DNA from: Pardosa pseudoannulata
Taxonomy: Eukaryota; Arthropoda; Arachnida; Araneae; Lycosidae
NCBI GenBank assembly: GCA_032207245.1
Contig: CM063502.1
Coordinates: 137,003,498-137,067,497, forward strand
Direction of reading: 5' to 3'
DNA length: 64,000 nucleotides
In this document: positions 32,356-45,282 of the stretch, piece by piece
How the letters are laid out: every line of letters begins with the position of its first letter
Numbering within the stretch: the stretch's first letter is position 1
The notes under the pieces: model-generated
Seen by the model: only the letters and a program-made list of their open reading frames with translations
Told to the model about the DNA's origin: nothing
Database searches by the model: none
Program-made: the position numbers and the translations under genes

Positions 32356-34031
32356 AGTAGTACGTAAGATTTAAAAACTACCACTTAAATAAGGAGTTCG
32401 TTCGTTTTACATTTAAACACCTTGAGTGATATTAAGGTTGTCTTCTAGTAAAATCTAAGTAAATTATCATTACCGATAACTTCACTGATTTGCAAAATTT
32501 CTATTATTCTAAGGAACACTGGAAATAAAATATCTTAACTTTTATTTTTCACATTTATTTTTAACAAAATTAACCCAAAGTGCCCTGAAATATAAGATTC
32601 TTTCCAATTTTGAAGAATTATGATTTATAAATATCCAGTTAATTGTTATATAACATTTAAGAGGATTTACTTAAAGTATTTTTCCGATAACATATGTTTT
32701 GCTCATGTGCATTTAAACATATATTAATATTTACTACTTTCTTGACAATTTTAAACGTAAATAAACGAAAATTTTAAAATATATCATTTCTGTATCAAAA
32801 ATGTTTAAAGAAACTCTCACAAACGTAAATCAGGTCTTATCAGCTTATATATCTATAACATATATGTCTATCAGAAACAATTTAACATTTTTGTAATTTT
32901 TTTTTGTTTTATATCTGAGTTATACAGTTAAGTTGCTTTAAATATACCCCTCACCTACGTTGTTAAATTTGTTTCGTGAAAAATCTTTCTGCTATGATGC
33001 ATTTTATTTTTTTAATTAAAACATAACTTATTTACATATTAATTCTAATTTATATATATCATTGTTTACCGATTACATAGTCTGTATTTACTCTGTTATT
33101 ATCTTGGTATAAATAGTAAAAATTATACTTAAATTCTATACAAGTAGTTTAAAACATTTTAACTTAAACGGTTTAAAACGGATGTATGAAAACAGTTTTA
33201 CTTTTTGAAGGAATTCAGAAAATTATATACTGAAATGCATTTTAGCTAAAACCTATTTAAATATAATTCTACGTCATTAATATATGAATTCAAATCTTTA
33301 TATTTTTAATATCCCATTCAATATCAACTACTTGCATATTTATTCTTTGATACGTATTGAAATCTACTGAAATATCAAATTTATTTTACATGATGTAGAC
33401 ACAGATATAGTTTATATAGCAACGAGTCTTATGTAAATCTACTTTTGTCGTTAAAATATTGAAACAGCTAAAAGATCTGAAAAAATATTTGTCTTGCAAT
33501 ACACAAAATATTATAAGCAGTATTGATAAACAAAACTAAGTTGAAGAAGAAATACTAAATTTCTATTTGAACACAGAATTCAAACTTTAAAATTACAAAA
33601 TGTAAGACTTAACAGTTATTTTAAATTATTTCATACTCCATAAAGTACCGTGAAAGTCATTTAAATGAGCACCGGGACACATAAATCTTTAAACAAACAA
33701 TATTTTTGTTTTTCATCTTAAAAATAGTGCAGATTACTTTAAATCAAATAAATGAAACCACATTTTTCTGCGACAATTATAAACATAAACTGAATTTTGG
33801 TTTTCTAATGTAAGTGAACACCACGACCATATTGAATTAAATTTCCTTGATCATGTTCTTGATTATAAGTATTTTGAGTTCTATGCAGCTATACTAAAAA
33901 CGTGTAAATCCGTTTTTATAGTCGATTGATTTTAGCGTCATTTTACTTTGATATATTTAAATTTAATCTACTTTGGAGCCTAAAGTATAATTGAAGTGCA
34001 ACAAATGATAGTTATATACTAAATACTTCAG
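32356..34031. other. AT-rich sequence, nothing recognised
   Basis: No supported feature. Confidence 0.5.
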
Positions 34032-34190
34032 AGGTTTGGTTTGGTTTGGTTTCGAGTGCTACGGTCTACTATTTTGCAACACGAGGGCTAATGAGACCGG
34101 GACCTACAGCTTAAAGCCGATTTCGAACGGGTACGAACATCCATGCCACCATGGGATCCAAAAAATATTCCAGAGGCAAATACTGGTATT
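34032..34190 (-). mobile_element. SINE-1 copy with intact (CAAAC)n 3' tail
   Basis: On the minus strand the body reads GGCATGGATGTTCGTA, GAAATCGGCTTTAAGC, GGTCCCGGTCTCATTAG, GTGTTGCAAAATAGTAGACC and GTAGCACTCG. It ends in four regular AAACC units (plus strand 34032-34051). Body sequence and tail are the cleanest of the seven copies. The tRNA-like head, about 34150-34190, is eroded by A-rich sequence. A 357-bp TA array starts about 50 bases beyond the head. A long frame that starts in the SINE and enters the array is an artefact. Confidence 0.88.
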
Positions 34191-34241
34191 TTTAATCCAT
34201 TTACCTCAGAATATTTTTTTTAATATTTGTCAATTTCAAAT

Positions 34242-34599
<358 letters not shown>

Positions 34600-36989
34600 C
34601 AGATCCTTTTTGAGCTAAATGGTTGAAATTTTGTACATATATTTTATAACATTTTCTTTGATTTACTTTAGAAATTTTTAAGTAAAAGTAAAAATTTTGA
34701 AATTATTACCCAGTAGACCAAAAAAGCATGAAAATACCTATATTTTTAATTTAAGATTTATTAAATAATCTGCAATTTTTATATTTATAAATCCCGAAAA
34801 CAAATTAATTTATGATCTTATTCTGCATAAAATTAAAAAATGTCAAAAGATATATGTACATGAGTTACATTAAAATAAAATGCATTTAAATTTTAAATTT
34901 TTTAATTAACACATTATCTTAATATCAACAATTGATTACATATATAGGCATATGAGGAAAAATTTTCATTATAAAGCAATTCAAAATAAGATTGTGTTTC
35001 TAGATCCCCTTAAAATATTCAGAAAAGGAAAATATTGCTAAATTCCTATTATAAATGTATTTAACTTTTACTGTAAAATATAATTTGCCTGATATATACT
35101 ACAAAGTAACTCGCCCACGACTCTAAAAATCAATGGCTCTACAAACCATAACCAAAAAAATATTACAATTACATACAGTTTCAGCATTGACCTCTTTTAA
35201 TTAATGGCAAAGCAGTACTGGAGAACTTATGTTTTGTATATAAGTTTAATTTAATCTGTAATTTTATGTTCATAATATAGATCATCTAGAGATATTTTAA
35301 TGCGAAACACTATTGCTTATTTAAATATATTAATAAATGTTATGATATAAAGTAAATGTTTATTTAAGTCAAAGTTATGTTGTTTAGAAAAAACGCCGCT
35401 ATTATAATGGACAGTTTAAATCCACTCATAAAAATCTAAGCTTAGAATGTATAGATCTTTTACATTCAGATATCTTATTAATATAGAAACGGACGAAGGA
35501 GAGGGATCGAATATATCGGATTGTTATAAATATTGAATATCAGTTATCTGTTTTCTATGAAAAGCAATTATATGCATATCAGGAACTTTGTCAGTTTTTG
35601 CATATTTTTAAAGTGTTTTGCATTTATCTATATATGCAATAAAACTTTTCTTGCAGATTTCTTATTTATTCGAGAGTTATCCAATAACCTTTTTATATTG
35701 ATATCTTTATTTCGTAAAAATTGCAGTATTAAAATATTTAATGATTCCAAAAATTATGTTATATGCTAAATACATCAAAATCTAATCCTTATTTAATTGC
35801 CTATTTTACTTTCCACTAATTATCGTAGTTAAATTATATTTTTCAAAATTTAATCATAAATATATTTAATAAACTGGTGTTTGATTAGAATGTGATTTCT
35901 AACCCATTTTTTATTTTTACTTTATAGGTGAGTTAAAAGAAATGCACATTTTCAAACCAATAATTAAATACAGTTTTTAAACAAAATTTTTAAAAATTTA
36001 TCTTGAAAACGGAAACTATTATTATACAGTTATTTTTTGTAAATAATTTATCAAAAATTATTTAGGCTTAGCTTTGAATTTTTTCGTTAAATCAAGTAAA
36101 GGCTTTTACTCTAATTTTCTGACTCTACGAAGTATGAGGATATTCTTAAACGTTAAACTGAATATAAATACATAAAAAAATCTCAAAATGTACATGATTG
36201 TTTGCACCAAATAATATCTTTATCCATCCTTTCAACAACTAATTATCTTCATTTACTCTCACAAATCGCTAACTTAAGGGATATTACATGTATTTAATGT
36301 GATGGTAAATTTTCAGTTTTGCAATATTTAACTGAAAATCTAACTATTCAACTTTATTGTATCAGAAAATATAATTAAGAATGATAAGGAAAAGGATTAT
36401 CATAATATCTGTAACGCCATAATAAATTCAGCTTATACTGTAATATACAATAGAATTATACCTAAAATTAATCATACATTTAAACAATTTTTTTAAATGT
36501 ATGCAATGTATGTATGCAAACATGTATGCAAAAAACAACCTTTGAAACACTCCAGGAGAATTTTTAGCTGTCATAAACTTTCGAACTTTATAAATCATTT
36601 ATAGTGTAAAAAAAATGTAAGTTAGTACAGATATTCTTAAATTAATGTATTGAAGCTTGAAGTCTGTCGATTCTGTACCTGAAAGAAATTTCATAAGCAT
36701 TGAGTACACAAAAATAAATATTTTAAACTTTTAAATTGATTTCGCTTAAATATATTCTAACGTTTACTAAAGCATCACCGTTTTTTTTTCTAATTTTAGA
36801 AACTAAAAATGATATACTCTATATAAAAAAACACATATAGGGCGTTTTTAATACACTTAGTTTTAAAAATTTTAAAAATTGTTTAATGTTAAAATAATTA
36901 TTTGTAATTTTTAACTATTTTTCTTAAATATATTGCTAACGTATTAAGTTATTTTAAAAGTTAAAATAGTATAGCTTAAAATCCACGGC
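34600..36989. other. AT-rich sequence, nothing recognised
   Basis: No supported feature. Short ATGTATGCA words cluster near 36497-36531. Confidence 0.5.
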
Positions 36990-37400
36990 TGCCAAAACTT
37001 TTGTAAATTCTATTTTTTAATTTTTGATGCAATTATAGCATATTGATGAACAAATGCAACCGTTCCAATTTCACCCCATTTTATTTAATGCACCTGAATA
37101 TGACTTCTCGAATCCTTTACATGGGCTTTGTACGAGCAAAGCATCTACATCCTACCAACTGAATTTCTACTGTTAATAAAATACTTAATTTAAGTAATAT
37201 TGCACTCATTTAAAAGCATTTGCAAAGACTACTTTTTAATTACTGATATAAGAATAGCGTGAGAATGAACAAATGCATCCTTGCCAACTTCACATTTTAT
37301 CTAATGCACCTGAATGTGACTTCACTCGAGTCCATTACACGGGCTTTTTACAGGCGAAGTATCTATTTCCCCTCTACTGAATAACCACTGTTTCACCCAA
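36990..37400. repeat. Tandem duplication, ~219 bp unit, diverged
   Basis: GAACAAATGC at 37048 recurs at 37267. In both copies it is followed by AACTTCAC/AATTTCAC, ATTTTAT(C/T)TAATGCACCT, GAAT(A/G)TGACTTC, TCGA(A/G)TCC, GGGCTTT and a CTACTGAATAACC/CTACCAACTGAATTTC end. The unit is richer in GC than its flanks. A GC-richer non-repeated segment without recognised identity follows to about 37540. Confidence 0.8.
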
Positions 37401-37545
37401 CCTCTTACTTAGCCGAAATACCCAAAAGAGGGGGAAAACGATGCTAAATCTCTCTTGCACAGGGCTGTACCCATGGGGCCATTAACTCTCATTGAAATCT
37501 CCCCGGGACAACCCTAAGCGAGAAAAAATATTTTACGTTCGTAAT
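37401..37545. other. GC-richer unclassified segment
   Basis: The sequence includes GGGCTGTACCCATGGGGCC and CCCCGGGACAACCC, unusual for this window. No open frame, splice pair or family could be supported. It directly follows the duplicated unit and may belong to the same old element. Confidence 0.3.
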
Positions 37546-38587
37546 TTCCTTTTTCTAGGGACAAAGGTCTTTGTTCACTAAAATTGTTTTTCTCCTAAGT
37601 CCAAAATACAAGCTTAAGGATTTAGTTAAAACATTGTTTGTCCAAAATTTTATATCAAAGCGGAGAATGAAAATAATGTTTACAGTCGTTCAAATTAGGG
37701 CTTTCTTTTCTGTTGAAATACTAATCCAACAGAAAATAAAACCTCAATTCTTTTTTTTATCGTTCTTTTTATATAATGTTAAAAGTTAATAAGACCATTC
37801 ATTTAACAAAAATTCCTATATCTATTTCCTAAAATATCGTATCGAAATTCTGAGATACATTGCGTATCACTTTTTCTACGATATCATTTATCGTAATTCG
37901 CAGTTTTAGTATTTTCTCTTGTATAAACAATTGTTTGAATTCATTATGGTGTGCACACTTAGGAACGTTCTTGTATGCCTATGCTTGTCTTTATTTACTG
38001 GTATACAAGATCTTCGATAGCTATAATAAGTAATCTATTAATTCAGATTTCAAAATCATAAAAGCTTTGAATTTGAAATTAGTACAACTATGTTTAAATA
38101 TTATACTATAATAATCATGTTATTATAAATGTCTAATTCACAATCAAATGCAATAGTGTTCAATTCAAAATATTTTTTTGGCTCGAAACAAGAGTAAATT
38201 ACCTTTCTTCAATATTTAATTGCAGTAGATATCAAATAGCTATTATGAACATAGACGTTTCCTGGTTGAGGTGTAAAGTCGCTGCGTCACAGATGAGTAG
38301 GTAAAAGGTTAGATTAGATCAGAACCGATAGTGAGATTATGATATCATAATTCGTTGCATTTTTATAAGCGTTACATAGGTCATCTAATTAACATGGAAA
38401 TTTCTCTTTTAATTTTTTTGGGGTGGGGGCTGAAAGTTATGGATTATGTGACTAGTGTAAGATGTACCATTCTAACAAATACAGTAAGTTAAGGAACAAC
38501 AATTAATACTCGAAGAAGTAGGTATAACTCTGAAAGTCGTGTACTATATACTATATATTCGTTATTTTATGTTAGAAACTCAATATA
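37546..38587. other. AT-rich sequence, nothing recognised
   Basis: No supported feature. Confidence 0.5.
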
Positions 38588-38769
38588 GACAACTGGTTCT
38601 ACAATTAGCAAAGAAAGCCTTACAAGAGTCCAATAGCTATGACGTTAAAGTTCGAAAAGAGAACCTATGAGTTATTCAGACAACTGGTTTTACAATCACC
38701 AAAGAAAACCTGAAAAGAGTCCAATAGCTATGACATTAAAGTTCAAAAACAGAACATATGAGTTACCCT
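38588..38769. repeat. Tandem duplication, 91 bp unit, two copies
   Basis: GACAACTGGTT at 38588 recurs at 38679. Both copies continue with CTACAATTAGCAAAGAAA or TTACAATCACCAAAGAAA, then GAGTCCAATAGCTATGAC, TTAAAGTTC, AGAACCTATGAGTTA or AGAACATATGAGTTA. The unit length differs little between copies, so this duplication is fairly recent compared with the others. Confidence 0.9.
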
Positions 38770-38894
38770 GTTATTAGGTTTCCAGCATTACACTCTTTTT
38801 CCCTATGGGATGAAAAATTGCGTCACTGGATCACGTTGGGGGGACCTAATTCTTGAATAAACGATGTATTTTAGGTACAGATTGCATCTGTACA

Positions 38895-38977
38895 ATTCTT
38901 TTAGGGTTGCACAATGTTGTTGCACAAATGTTTGCACAAATACATGTTGCACAAATACATTACATATTTGTGCAACA
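38895..38977. repeat. Cluster of TTGCACAAAT direct repeats with a 13-bp inverted copy
   Basis: TTGCACAA occurs four times on the plus strand between 38908 and 38957. The last, TGTTGCACAAATA (38945-38957), is followed after seven bases by its exact reverse complement (38965-38977). Overlapping 70-codon frames on both strands translate the repeats as Val-Gln/Ala-Gln words. No domain is recognised. Confidence 0.85.
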
Positions 38978-39559
38978 TAGTGGAGGAAACCAGGAATCTC
39001 AAGCAACAATCTATTTGGTCGAGTTTAAACTGTTAGATTCATTGTTAAAAGAGTTTATTAAAACTTATTTATGTGCTAAAACATGATTATTATTCTGTTT
39101 TTCTGTTGCAGATATTTGTAATAACTAAAAACTAAAAATTGACTATAGCAGCAGGTCTCTAGTTCTCTTTTTATAATATTACCTGAATTTTGTGTGGGTT
39201 AACCAATTAATAACTGTATGGGAATATAGCCTCATAACACCTTTACCTTGATCCAGGTTTCCAATCAACAGTTAAAGTCATTGAAGCTGCTTGTGATGAT
39301 AAAGGCTTTCACAAGGTTCATATTTAATCAAATATTCATGTGTGCTATTACAATGCAAATTATCTAATTACTCAGAAAATCAGAGAGAATGATTAGTAGC
39401 AATTAAACACTCGATTATTTTAATTCTTTACTACATCTATTCGGATGCTTAACTTACGGATCATTTATCTTATTTTCTGTATATAATAAAAAATAATCAC
39501 CAGAGAAATTTTAAAAGAATAGAAAACCGTATTCATTTTAGTTTTATGTCTCTCGTCTG
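38978..39559. other. AT-rich sequence, nothing firm
   Basis: A short frame at 39248-39327 reads PGFQSTVKVIEAACDDKGFH, which has a protein-like composition. It lacks convincing splice sites or a start, so it is not called. Confidence 0.3.
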
Positions 39560-39720
39560 AGAAGAATTTTTATGAAGATGTTGCCCTGCTTCCGCTAAAT
39601 GATATCCCAAAAGAATAAACTTTGGAACGTTGTATAATTTTAGAGATTATGAGTAACCTACCACCGAACAATACAACAGAGGCTTACAGAAAAAGAAGAT
39701 ATAAAGAGGATTTAGGGGAT
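39560..39720 (+). repeat. Dispersed repeat B, copy 2
   Basis: This copy matches the one at 25265-25480 from the GCTAAATGATATCCC core through TTGTATAA and AGAGATTATG. The 3' part is A/G-rich and more diverged. Orientation is the same. Confidence 0.65.
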
Positions 39721-42485
39721 ATACCAGAAATCGATGAATTTAAGAAGGTATAAAATACAGAAGAGCAGAAAATAATTCATACTTACACAAATATTGAAAA
39801 GATATTGTTCTATAACAAAAGGATTTTTTTAATGAAGACAGTTCAATCTTAAAAAAAAACCATAAACTTATAGCCAAGCTTATCGTTTTATAAAGCATCC
39901 AGGAAATTATATTTTTGTTGAAATCCAAAATGAATTTCTGTTTTATATAACTCTCTTTCTCCCTCTCTCGATTTACATGCTTTATATATGTACTATTTTA
40001 CTACATAAGAGTAATATATGTAATGCGGAAATAATAGGGAAACACATATAGTTTAATACATAAAAATTCGTATAATTCATGATTTTTAAAAGAGGACTTC
40101 CATTATTGTTATAACTGTATGAAAACTGTAAGTACTATTCAAACACCTCTAAATGTTGAGGTCATAGGAAAATAATGTAAAGTTAACGATTACTTGACTT
40201 TCCTTTTTGAATGAGAAATAAAATAATATTTAATTTCCTATGGTAACAGAAAAAATTAATGAATTTAAATTAGACACAGTTAGATTCCTGGAATAATCTT
40301 TCACTTATTGTGTAAAGTCATTTTTCGAAGTGAAGAAACTGAACATTATATAACATTATACAATATTAGAATCTTAATTTTATCTGCAAATATCGATGAA
40401 TTTATTTATCTTGATTTCTGTCACTGTTAGGTGATCTTTAAATTGAAAAGAAAAAATCTAAATGGAATCAACTAAGATTGTATAGGATTTGAAATATGTA
40501 ACTTGAATGGAATAAAATCTATGATATTTTGGAATGCTCAATATTTATGTATTCTTATGTGTAACAATTAACTAAAACTAAGTCAAATTTTTTTCTCCCG
40601 TTGCACTATCAGTTATGTAAGTTATATACATACAATGTTTATATTCAGCCTGAAATATTCTTTACTCGTAATGAGAGGGTAAAAGGGAAAAATCGACTAT
40701 AAGTAGCCCTAAATACGTGTGTAAATATCATTTAAAATAATCATCGACCATGTAAACAAAAAAAAATTATTAGACACTGATCGTCATCGTGATTGGTCAA
40801 GGGTCATTTTAGCCATTTTTAAAACCCCAAAGTCGGTTTAAGGACAATAATTTATAAATAAAGAAAATAATGAGTAATCGCGCATAGTACTCATGCTTAT
40901 ATGTTCAAGCATATAAAATATGAAATCAATAAAAACTAGACTGTCTTTTAACTGGATAACATGACTTAAATGTCTGGAAAAGATTCTACAAAGGTTTTCA
41001 GAAGCTACTTTAATTCTAGATACTACCGAACATTAGTTACAAAGACTAATTTCCGAAAAGTGGATGCCAGTGGAAATTGCTACAAGATTCGCGACATTCC
41101 GAATTGTTAAGTACGTTCTCTACAGGCTTAGGATACCGACTTTTTAACAATTGGGGGGGAGAGTGATATCAGGACGTCATGTTCTGTGAAACCCCCTTGG
41201 ACATGCAATTAATTAACTAATGCTGGATTCCTTGTAAAGTCTTAGAAAGAAAATAGTAATTTTTTGAAGTATCTAGCGTCTATCGCATATCATAATTTTT
41301 ACCAATTAACACAGTAACTAACAATCACATAAGTATAAATGCATTTCAAATTTACAACTGAAAAAGCAATAAACAAAAATATTTATATTACACTTTTGTT
41401 CTTATACTGCGTAAAGAAAATACAATAGAAGTATAAATTATTTTTAATAATTTAAAGTATATTCGGTAAACGGGTTGAGTCTTGAGTATCCGTATTCAAA
41501 AATATTAAAAAACTGCATCAACTGCAAAGAGTTTGTATGAAATGGTTTCCACGATACGTTCATTACAAGAATTGAGTATGATTCACAATAAAATGCTTAG
41601 CTTAAAATTAAGATTTAAAAATTATCAAGCTGAAATAAGGTATGGTGTTTAGGTTTTCGCAATAAAATAAAATATATATCACCGTCAGATTTTCTTGTTG
41701 TGTAAACAGTTACTAAAAAGTTGATATTATATCATTTTTATTTATAATTTGTTCCATTTAATATTTGATTCTAAACATGCAATAAATAAAATGCAAAAAA
41801 AATATCTGTATTTGCTTAACTAAAATACAGGTGAAGTCATTACCCCTTCTTGAAAAATGATATTTTTTAATCGAATGAAAATATAAATTTCAGGAATAGA
41901 AATATAAAGCAACAGTAAATCTAATATTTATAATGGCTTCATTCTTCAGAGAGAATATTTTATGTACATATGATTATGAGCTATATTTATATATATGAAA
42001 CATACATAAACACAATCCATACTTGTTTATGAGAACTAAAACAGTAAATTGCAAAATAAATAAGGAAACAATTGCAGCAATTTGCAAACATCAAATTAAC
42101 TGTAACTTGGGAGTTCCGCATTACCGATATTCAAATTAATTTTTTTAACTTTACTTTTGTACAAAGTTTTGTATTTACTATTTATAAAATTATTATATTT
42201 CAAGACAAAAATTTACATTTAAAGTAAAATTATATTTAATAAGACATGTTTATTCTGAGAATACTACGTTGACCAAATATTTAAACTTTTTGATATTTCT
42301 CTTAAATCCAAGAACGGATTACAACTAATTTATTCTTCTCATTCTGTACTTATTTGTTACAATTGCAAAAGAACGATAGTTTGAACCAACATCTGAAATT
42401 TTATTTAATTTCAATTATACTTTAGTACAAATGTTTAGTATATGCTTTATATAAGATTACAAAATTGTAAGCTAAAATTTCATAC
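39721..42485. other. AT-rich sequence, nothing firm
   Basis: A GC-richer patch at 40970-41200 contains a 46-codon frame starting MSGKDSTKVFRSYF. It has no recognisable domain or splice context. Nothing else is supported. Confidence 0.4.
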
Positions 42486-42894
42486 CTAACCGTTTGAGCC
42501 CCAAGCAGAGCGATCACGCTGTTCAGTGTTTATGTCGAGAAAATCTAGCATATTCTGAGTGTTGTGGACCACTGATGATGCGCCACCGACTGTAGAAGTC
42601 ACTCGTGCTCAGATTTACTCACACAAGTGCATCACACAGCTCCTCTTTTTATGTAAATATTACATTTTACAACAGGTACAATACTATAATAATAGTGAAA
42701 TATTGAAGTATATATGTTTAGAACGTAAAATAGAGGGTGATCTCGCTCTGCTTGGGATTCATCGACATAAAATAAAAGTAGTGCTACTACTCTGTTTCGG
42801 GGTTTTCGTATCCATGTAGATAAAGCGTGGTTGCTACATGGATACGAATCCTTCGACAGTTTTTTTCAAAACCCTCTTGGACTCAAACGGTTAA
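42486..42894. mobile_element. piggyBac-like MITE with TTAA-type termini
   Basis: The left end is (C)TAACCGTTTGAGCCCCAAG, from 42486. The right end, read on the minus strand from 42894, is TTAACCGTTTGAGTCCAAG. The termini are therefore inverted repeats beginning CCGTTTGAG and flanked by TTAA on the right and its one-base variant CTAA on the left. TTAA duplication and CCNTTTGAG-like ends are typical of piggyBac-derived miniature elements. A subterminal inverted pair, GCAGAGCGATCAC (about 42505) and GTGATCTCGCTCTGC (about 42737), plus an internal 15-bp hairpin, add to the structure. The element is about 400 bp and encodes no transposase. The 86-codon frame inside it has no domain. Confidence 0.65.
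42805..42848. repeat. Perfect 15-bp inverted repeat within the MITE
   Basis: TTCGTATCCATGTAG (42805-42819) and CTACATGGATACGAA (42834-42848) are exact reverse complements around a 14-base loop. It lies near the right end of the MITE and may be its internal hairpin or a nested miniature element. Confidence 0.9.
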
Positions 42895-43549
42895 ATTTAA
42901 GTAATCACATTACCTTAAAGCAAATTTAAATGAATTTTTTTCTTTTTTTCAACTAATGATATTTTTAAAAATATTTTCATAAATACATGAGATTTTCAGC
43001 ATTTCTTTTCTATATCTATTTAAATGGTTTTGCTAAATTTACTTTACTTTTAAAAATGTGAAATTTTTATATAATACAGTAATAACCAGTTATAATGCTC
43101 CTCCTTTTTGCCTTTTTAAAAGTATCAGACATATTACACCAAGAAATTGAATATTCAAAATAATTTTTAAAACTTTAATTTTAAATACTATAGCAAGTTC
43201 AAATATTATAAATGACGATATAAATAACAAAGACAACGAGAGTTTCAGTGTATTTCTACGATGTATTCTATCTAAAAAATTTTAAATCAATATGCGCAAT
43301 TCTTTTTATTTACAGTACATGCAAGTTGTAAAAATAACAGTTACAATAAGATGAATTTAATTCTTTTATAGTTTTCTAAAAAGCTATGATATTAAATGAA
43401 AAATATTATATAGTTTATCATGATTTAATTATCATATTTCAATAGAGTTTGTTTTAAACTATTCAGAAATGTCCCGAGAATTTATAAATATAAATAAAAA
43501 ACATCCGTGTGTCCATTTAAGGTTCTAATTTATTCTACATGTTTTATCT

Positions 43550-44200
43550 CTAATACTACGTTAGAGAGATATTTAAAATTTGTACTATTAATACAAGAAG
43601 GAATAAATTGTTCCATGATATCGTATTAAGTAGAATGACAACGTGTAATTAAGGAACAAATAGGAAGAGAAAGAGTGCAGACAGCTGATTCACAGCTTCG
43701 AGCAAGCTGCACGAACTCACTTTGCTTGTATTACCAACTAAGTTCTCTCGCATCGAGAAAGCAGCGGAAATATCTATCTACGTATTTTATTTCACTACTT
43801 TTGCTATTTTTCTGGAATCCCCAAGCGTATTAAGAGTAAATTATTATTCCTTTTTTAATGTCTTTTTTTCATTCGACGCACAGAGTATCAAGATTTAAAG
43901 GCAATATCTGTATATGTATTCAGTTTTATTACTTTAATTATAATTTTACATAAATAGTGTATGTATACTTTATATCAGATTATATTGTTCTAAGCTAAAA
44001 CTTTTTGCCTAAAGTAAGATTTTAATTTATTAGACATTTATTGCCGAGAAATACTACGTTAAACAAATATATCAACTTTATACTATTTCTCTCAACTCCA
44101 CTGACGTACCAAAACCTGGTCATTTTTCTTTTTATGTCTTATAGCGTTCGACTTCCAGAGCGCGAGGAGTTAAAAGCAATATCTGTATATTTATTCATTT
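43550..44200. repeat. Diverged repeated blocks around the MITE
   Basis: GGCAATATCTGTATATGTATTCA at 43901 resembles AGCAATATCTGTATATTTATTCA near 44176, each preceded by a TTCGAC word. Likewise GAAATACTACGTTAAACAAATAT (44047) resembles GAATACTACGTTGACCAAATAT at 42259, left of the MITE, and AATACTACGTTAGAG lies at 43553. AAGCTAAAA precedes or follows these blocks at 42471 and 43994. This looks like an old multi-copy duplication with shuffled order. Boundaries are uncertain. Confidence 0.45.
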
Positions 44201-45282
44201 CTTCAAACTCAAAATACAAACGTCTACCAAGCGGTTGTATGACATCTCATTAATTTCTATTTCCGAAATGTTCCGTGTTTCAAATGAAACCCCGGCGTCG
44301 TCTGAATTATGACATATATGCAGTTCCGACGTAATGAATGTAATGCAAACTAAAATGTAACCGAGAAAATATGTCAAGTGCTGCTGAATCCAGTGAAAGA
44401 TTTTAGGCGTTACACAAACATTTTGGGGCATATCCGCATTAAATTCGCAAAAGAGGATTTTAGGGAAATTAATATAAGAATTTCAAATTATAAAACATTT
44501 CCGGAATTATATTAAGTTCACAAGTTTATGAAATAAGATGTTATTTTGAAATTATGTGAAATGTAATGCAAATGTTTGTTTTCGGGCACTTTAAATTGAT
44601 CTCATATATCACTTTCTCCCATAAAAGTCTACATTCGTAAGAGGAAGACGGTACATAGTTAATAAATAGAATTTTTTATTGCATCAAATTACATATCTCT
44701 ACATGCATGTAATCTTGAAACTTCATATCCAATATGTCAAAAGTAATTTGTATCAATAATTTTGTAACAAATCAAATCTTTTAATGACATTTCTTCTATG
44801 TTTTTACCTTGAACATCTTGAATTTACAGTTGTTTTTTTTCTTCTTAATTCAAAAATTTTTTATTTTTGCCTTAAAAAGCAAGTCTTCAAATTTAGCTTT
44901 TGTACTTACTTTACACATGTTTTTATTAATGAAAAAATAAAAATGTGTCCAGTCGTCAGTAAGTTGTTTCTTTGTTTATTTTTATTAGTAAAAATATATA
45001 CTAACAATTGTTAAATTCAATTGTTTATCACGATAAGGGTCAGGAAATCGTTTTATAAAATATAATTTTAAAGATACTTAAAAACCATACAGATTTTTAT
45101 GTAGGAAACTTTAGTGGATCTTAAAAGAGTTTAAGAAAACAATAAATAATATAAATTACTATATGAATTTAGAAAAAAAATTTCAATGAACTGTTCAAAT
45201 AGGATTTACTTTTCTAAATAAGAATTTAAATATTTCTAAAATACAAAAGAAGTAACAATGCGTTACTTAATATTGACCGAAT
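44201..45282. other. AT-rich sequence, nothing recognised
   Basis: No supported feature. Confidence 0.5.

Noticed and set aside
40970..41110. 46-codon frame starting MSGKDSTKVFRSYF
   Set aside because: No domain, splice context or upstream signal. The length is unremarkable for a locally GC-richer patch.
42559..42819. 86-codon open frame inside the MITE
   Set aside because: No transposase or other domain is visible, and it ends within the internal hairpin of a non-autonomous element.
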